From: Cyanobacteria bacterium QS_4_48_99
Lineage (GTDB): Bacteria; Cyanobacteriota; Cyanobacteriia; Cyanobacteriales; Rubidibacteraceae
DNA length: 41,591 nt
Direction of reading: 5' to 3'
Assembly (NCBI GenBank): GCA_003021505.1
Contig: PXPT01000051.1
Location: forward strand, 32,640 to 74,230
Of this stretch, positions 38,823-41,591 are shown one piece after another; the first letter of the stretch is position 1; the number at the start of each line of letters is the position of its first letter. The notes below the pieces were generated by a model that saw only the letters and a program-made list of their open reading frames with translations, did not search any database and had not been told where the DNA came from. The translations under genes were made by a program, and so were the position numbers.

Positions 38823-39805
38823 TGAGTTATCGCTTTGCATTTCGCCCTTACCAGCGCCGTTTCCGGCAACCCCTGCAAACCAGTCACGGCAGTTGGGAGA
38901 TGCGCGAAGGCATTATCCTCCGTCTTGGCGATCAAGCAGGTAGGGAAGGTTGGGGAGAAATTGCGCCCTTACCCTGGTTTGGTTCCGAAACTTTAGAACA
39001 AGCTAGGGATTTTTGTCACCAGTTGGGAGAGGAAGTCACAGAGGAAGAAATCATGACCATTCCAGAAGCACTACCCGCCTGTCAGTTTGCTTTTGAGTCG
39101 GCGCTAGAAAATTTGCAGCAATTCTCACAGAAGTGCAACACAAGTTACTCTCTCCATTCTTCCTGCTGGGATAGTAAAAATCTCAGCTACAGTTGCTTAT
39201 TGCCCACCGGAGAAAAAGCCTTACAAACCTGGCAAGCCGCTTGGGAGAATAGAGAACGCACGTTTAAGTGGAAAATCGGCACTCGCCCCATTCAAGAAGA
39301 ATTGCAAGTCTTTGATCAACTCATGCAGAGATTACCTACAACAGCAAAGTTACGCCTGGATGCCAATGGGGGACTAAGCTTCGAGGAAGCACAGGAATGG
39401 CTGAGAGTAGCAGATGAGGCTGGCAATGTGGAATTCATCGAGCAGCCCCTTTCTTCCCAAGCATTCGAAGCGATGCTAGAGTTGAATGCTAAGTATTCTA
39501 CCCCACTAGCTTTAGATGAATCGGTGGCAACACTAAACCAGCTAGAGAGATGTTACCAGAAAGGATGGCGAAGGATATTTGTGATCAAAGCCGCGATCGC
39601 AGGTTCCCCGATGCGCCTGCGACAGTTTTGCCGCGAATGCGCGATTGACACCGTATTTTCTTCCGCCTTAGAAACCAGCATTGGCAGACAAGCCGCCCTG
39701 AAGCTAGCAGCAGAAATTTCTTCCTCGAACCGTGCTTTAGGATTTGGAGTTAACCACTGGTTTGAAGAAAACCAGGACAACTGGTTAGAGAAACTTTGGA
39801 ACTAG
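38822..39805 (+). CDS. menC: o-Succinylbenzoate synthase (MenC)
   Basis: A 327-residue enolase-superfamily enzyme dehydrating SHCHC to o-succinylbenzoate. Lysines K151 (FKWKIGT) and K256 (FVIKAAI) flank the metal ligands D180 (LRLDANGG), E207 (EFIEQPL) and D232 (LALDESV) in the barrel. The N-terminal capping domain is MSYRFAFRPYQRRFRQPLQTSHG. The start is fixed by the TGATG overlap with menA. menE follows 108 nt later. Confidence 0.94.
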   Translation: MSYRFAFRPYQRRFRQPLQTSHGSWEMREGIILRLGDQAGREGWGEIAPLPWFGSETLEQARDFCHQLGEEVTEEEIMTIPEALPACQFAFESALENLQQFSQKCNTSYSLHSSCWDSKNLSYSCLLPTGEKALQTWQAAWENRERTFKWKIGTRPIQEELQVFDQLMQRLPTTAKLRLDANGGLSFEEAQEWLRVADEAGNVEFIEQPLSSQAFEAMLELNAKYSTPLALDESVATLNQLERCYQKGWRRIFVIKAAIAGSPMRLRQFCRECAIDTVFSSALETSIGRQAALKLAAEISSSNRALGFGVNHWFEENQDNWLEKLWN

Positions 39806-39913
39806 TAGGAAGATGTTGTTTATTGAAATCATCTTCCCAACCTAAGAAGCTAGTTAAACGCCTCTTTTCTCTCCTTTGCGTTCTTTGTGTCCTTTGTGGT
39901 TCACTAAACACCC

Positions 39914-41305
39914 GTGGAACAACCCTTAACCTACCTCCAACAACGCGCTGGTGAAAATTGGCTGATTGGCTACGATAGCAACCAACTTTACTGCCTCACC
40001 GAAGCCTTATTTATACAATTTACCCAACTTCAGGCAACACCAGCAAAAATCCTTATAGCAGAACCCCATCCCCTACGCTTTCTCGCCGCCTTCCTCGCTG
40101 CCGTTGCTGCCGATTGTCATATTTTCCTCTGCAATCCCCACTGGGGAGAACAAGAGTCGCAACAAGTGTTTGAGTTAGTCCAACCTGATTTAATCTGGGG
40201 GCAGGGAGGCAGAGAAGCAGAGGAGCAGAGGAGCAGAGGAGCAGGGGAGGCACAATCAGCAATTAGCATTCAGCACTCAGCACTCATAATGATTCCTACC
40301 GGGGGTTCCTCGGGCAAAATTCGCTTTGCTATCCACACTTGGGAAACTTTAACTGCATCGGTAAGAGGAGTTCACCACTTTTTTGGCGAAAAGCCCATCA
40401 ATTCTTTTTGTATTTTGCCGCTCTATCACGTCAGCGGTTTGATGCAATTTTTGCGTTCTTTCCTAACCGGGGGAAGTTTATTCTTGTTGCCTTACAAAGC
40501 CTTAAAAACAGGTGAAAGGGGCAATATCGATCCCAGTCAATATTTCATCTCCCTCGTACCTACCCAACTGCAACACTTGCTAACATCTAATGGTAGTGAG
40601 TGGTTATCTCGCTTTCACACTGTTCTCTTAGGAGGGGCACCCGCTTGGCAGGAACTATTAGAAACTGCTAGATCTCACCATATCCGCCTCGCCCCTACCT
40701 ACGGCATGACAGAGACAGCCTCCCAAATTGTCACCCTTAAACCAGAATACTTTCTCGCTGGGAATAATAGCAGTGGACAGATTTTACCCCATGCAAGCGT
40801 TGCAATTTGCAGTGCCACAGGCGAGTTTTTAGGGAAAAATCAAACAGGAATTATTACTATCCAATCCGATTCTCTCTGCCTGGGTTACTATCCTGAATAT
40901 TTCGCTAACCTGCAATTTTTCCAAACAGATGATTTAGGATTTTTGAATACCAATAGTTGCTTACATCTTGTCGGGCGCCGCAGTCAGAAAATTATTACTG
41001 GCGGTGAGAATGTCTTTCCCAATGAAGTAGAGGCGGCAATTTTAGCAACACAGCTTGTTACAGATGTCTGTGTAATTGGTTTACCGAACCCATACTGGGG
41101 AGAAGTAGTGACAGCGGTTTATGTTCCCAAACACTCTGAGGTTTCCCAAGCAGCGCTAAAAATTCAAATTGAGGATAAACTAAGTAGGTTCAAGCAACCG
41201 CAATATTGGGTTGAGGTGAAAAGTTTGCCACGCAATGCCCAGGGAAAGATTAACTACGAAAAACTTCCAAGAATTGCTATGGATTCTTTAAACGAGAAAC
41301 AGTAA
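39914..41305 (+). CDS. menE: 2-Succinylbenzoate-CoA ligase (MenE)
   Basis: A 463-residue acyl-adenylate-forming enzyme. The P-loop-like motif is PTGGSSGK (128-135), then YGMTETASQ, DLGFLN, GRRSQKIITGGENVFPNEVE and the catalytic lysine K445 (NAQGKINYEKL). It activates o-succinylbenzoate with ATP and CoA. Residues about 97-124 are encoded by a purine-rich microsatellite and a CAGCACT repeat of intergenic type; the frame is kept and the insertion is in the variable stretch just before the P-loop. The start is GTG 39914. menB and the thioesterase are not in the window. Confidence 0.93.
   Translation: MEQPLTYLQQRAGENWLIGYDSNQLYCLTEALFIQFTQLQATPAKILIAEPHPLRFLAAFLAAVAADCHIFLCNPHWGEQESQQVFELVQPDLIWGQGGREAEEQRSRGAGEAQSAISIQHSALIMIPTGGSSGKIRFAIHTWETLTASVRGVHHFFGEKPINSFCILPLYHVSGLMQFLRSFLTGGSLFLLPYKALKTGERGNIDPSQYFISLVPTQLQHLLTSNGSEWLSRFHTVLLGGAPAWQELLETARSHHIRLAPTYGMTETASQIVTLKPEYFLAGNNSSGQILPHASVAICSATGEFLGKNQTGIITIQSDSLCLGYYPEYFANLQFFQTDDLGFLNTNSCLHLVGRRSQKIITGGENVFPNEVEAAILATQLVTDVCVIGLPNPYWGEVVTAVYVPKHSEVSQAALKIQIEDKLSRFKQPQYWVEVKSLPRNAQGKINYEKLPRIAMDSLNEKQ
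40204..40286 (+). repeat. Microsatellite and CAGCACT repeats inside menE
   Basis: GCAGAGGA is repeated three times from 40217 and ends with a variant GCAGGGGA to 40248. CAGCACT then occurs twice in tandem near 40271-40284. The first block shares GCAGAGGAGCAGGGG with the spacer repeat at 5871-5885. Confidence 0.75.
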
Positions 41306-41557
41306 CTAGAACATATATAGCATTTCTTAGTTTGATGAGGCACACCCTAAGTACAGGAAAAAACTGTAGTGCCTCCAACAACTGCTCGAATTTACAGTCC
41401 AGATTGAGCATGATAAAGCGGAGATGATCTCATCCGCAACGAAAAAGGCTTGGGGCTCTGCGACCATGAGATTTGATGGGCAATGGCTGGTTGGTATAGC
41501 ACTACCAAACTGCATTAGGACATCTAATGGGAGCAGTAGACTAGCTATGCAATACCC
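41306..41557. other. Spacer after menE with probable IS left end
   Basis: No convincing gene. GGTATAGCACTACC at 41493-41506 lies about 50 nt before the transposase start and may be near the left end of the insertion sequence; I cannot fix the boundary because the right end is outside the window. Confidence 0.35.
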
Positions 41558-41591
41558 ATGCCAGCCCCCTATAGTTATGATCTGCGGAAAA
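41558..41591 (+). CDS. IS630-type transposase, first residues only (cut by window edge)
   Basis: ATG 41558 opens MPAPYSYDLRK, which I recognise as the typical N-terminus of IS630-family transposases in cyanobacteria (the next residues usually form an HTH). Only 11 codons are visible, so the call rests on this motif and the IS-like upstream stretch. It suggests a mobile element directly downstream of menE. Confidence 0.6.
   Translation, partial: MPAPYSYDLRK

Noticed and set aside
39914-41305. menE as a disrupted gene because of the repeat tract
   Set aside because: The insertion keeps the frame and all catalytic motifs on both sides are intact.
41327-41515. Minus-strand frame of 62 codons at the right end
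   Set aside because: No family features, and it overlaps the probable IS left end.

Overview
The window is chromosomal DNA of a cyanobacterium. It carries genes for a phycobilisome core-membrane linker (apcE), plastocyanin (petE), plant-type ferredoxins, the cyanobacterial H+-ATP synthase operon and the C-terminal half of a split-intein DnaE. The octamer GCGATCGC (HIP1) recurs throughout. I cannot assign an order or genus from the sequence alone. No rRNA, tRNA or CRISPR array is visible.

Layout. Positions 1-5.7 kb are an accessory, surface or small-molecule region: a secreted pectate-lyase-fold protein cut by the left edge, a GT-B glycosyltransferase, a LuxI-like acyltransferase of the exosortase-associated type, and a VAO-type FAD oxidoreductase. 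Positions 5.9-15.3 kb are housekeeping and photosynthesis: an M3 oligopeptidase, plastocyanin, ferredoxin, an aldo/keto reductase, a three-repeat ApcE with a strong terminator, and a SAM methyltransferase. Positions 15.4-21.7 kb hold the ATP synthase operon in the usual order (I, a, c, b', b, delta, alpha, gamma), closed by an intrinsic terminator; beta and epsilon are not here, as is normal for cyanobacteria. Positions 21.8-30.8 kb hold a second ferredoxin, an FAD/Rieske oxidoreductase, a small protein followed by a DUF3326 protein and a CPBP membrane protease, precorrin-6A reductase, a nucleotidyltransferase fused to a decayed phosphomannomutase, and an SSB-like protein. Positions 30.9-34.3 kb hold DnaE-C with its 36-residue split intein, a nicotinamidase-like hydrolase and a Uma2 nuclease. 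Positions 34.3-41.3 kb are the phylloquinone/menaquinone cluster: menF-menD on the minus strand, divergent from menA-menC-menE. The right edge cuts into an IS630-type transposase.

How it fits together. Much of the window serves photosynthetic energy conversion: light harvesting (ApcE), electron carriers on both sides of photosystem I (plastocyanin, ferredoxin), the PSI quinone cofactor (men genes) and ATP synthesis.

What stands out. (1) Short dispersed repeats of the intergenic type lie in frame inside two men genes: a palindrome inside menD and a GCAGAGGA microsatellite inside menE. The palindrome has two other copies in the window, and its arms differ by a compensating base change. (2) The mutase half of the nucleotidyltransferase fusion has lost all four phosphohexomutase signature motifs, so it is probably a pseudo-enzyme. 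(3) A terminator-like hairpin lies on the strand opposite the apcE leader and could mark an antisense RNA or an attenuator. (4) A LuxI-like acyltransferase lies beside polysaccharide-type genes. I see no clear wholly new multi-gene system.
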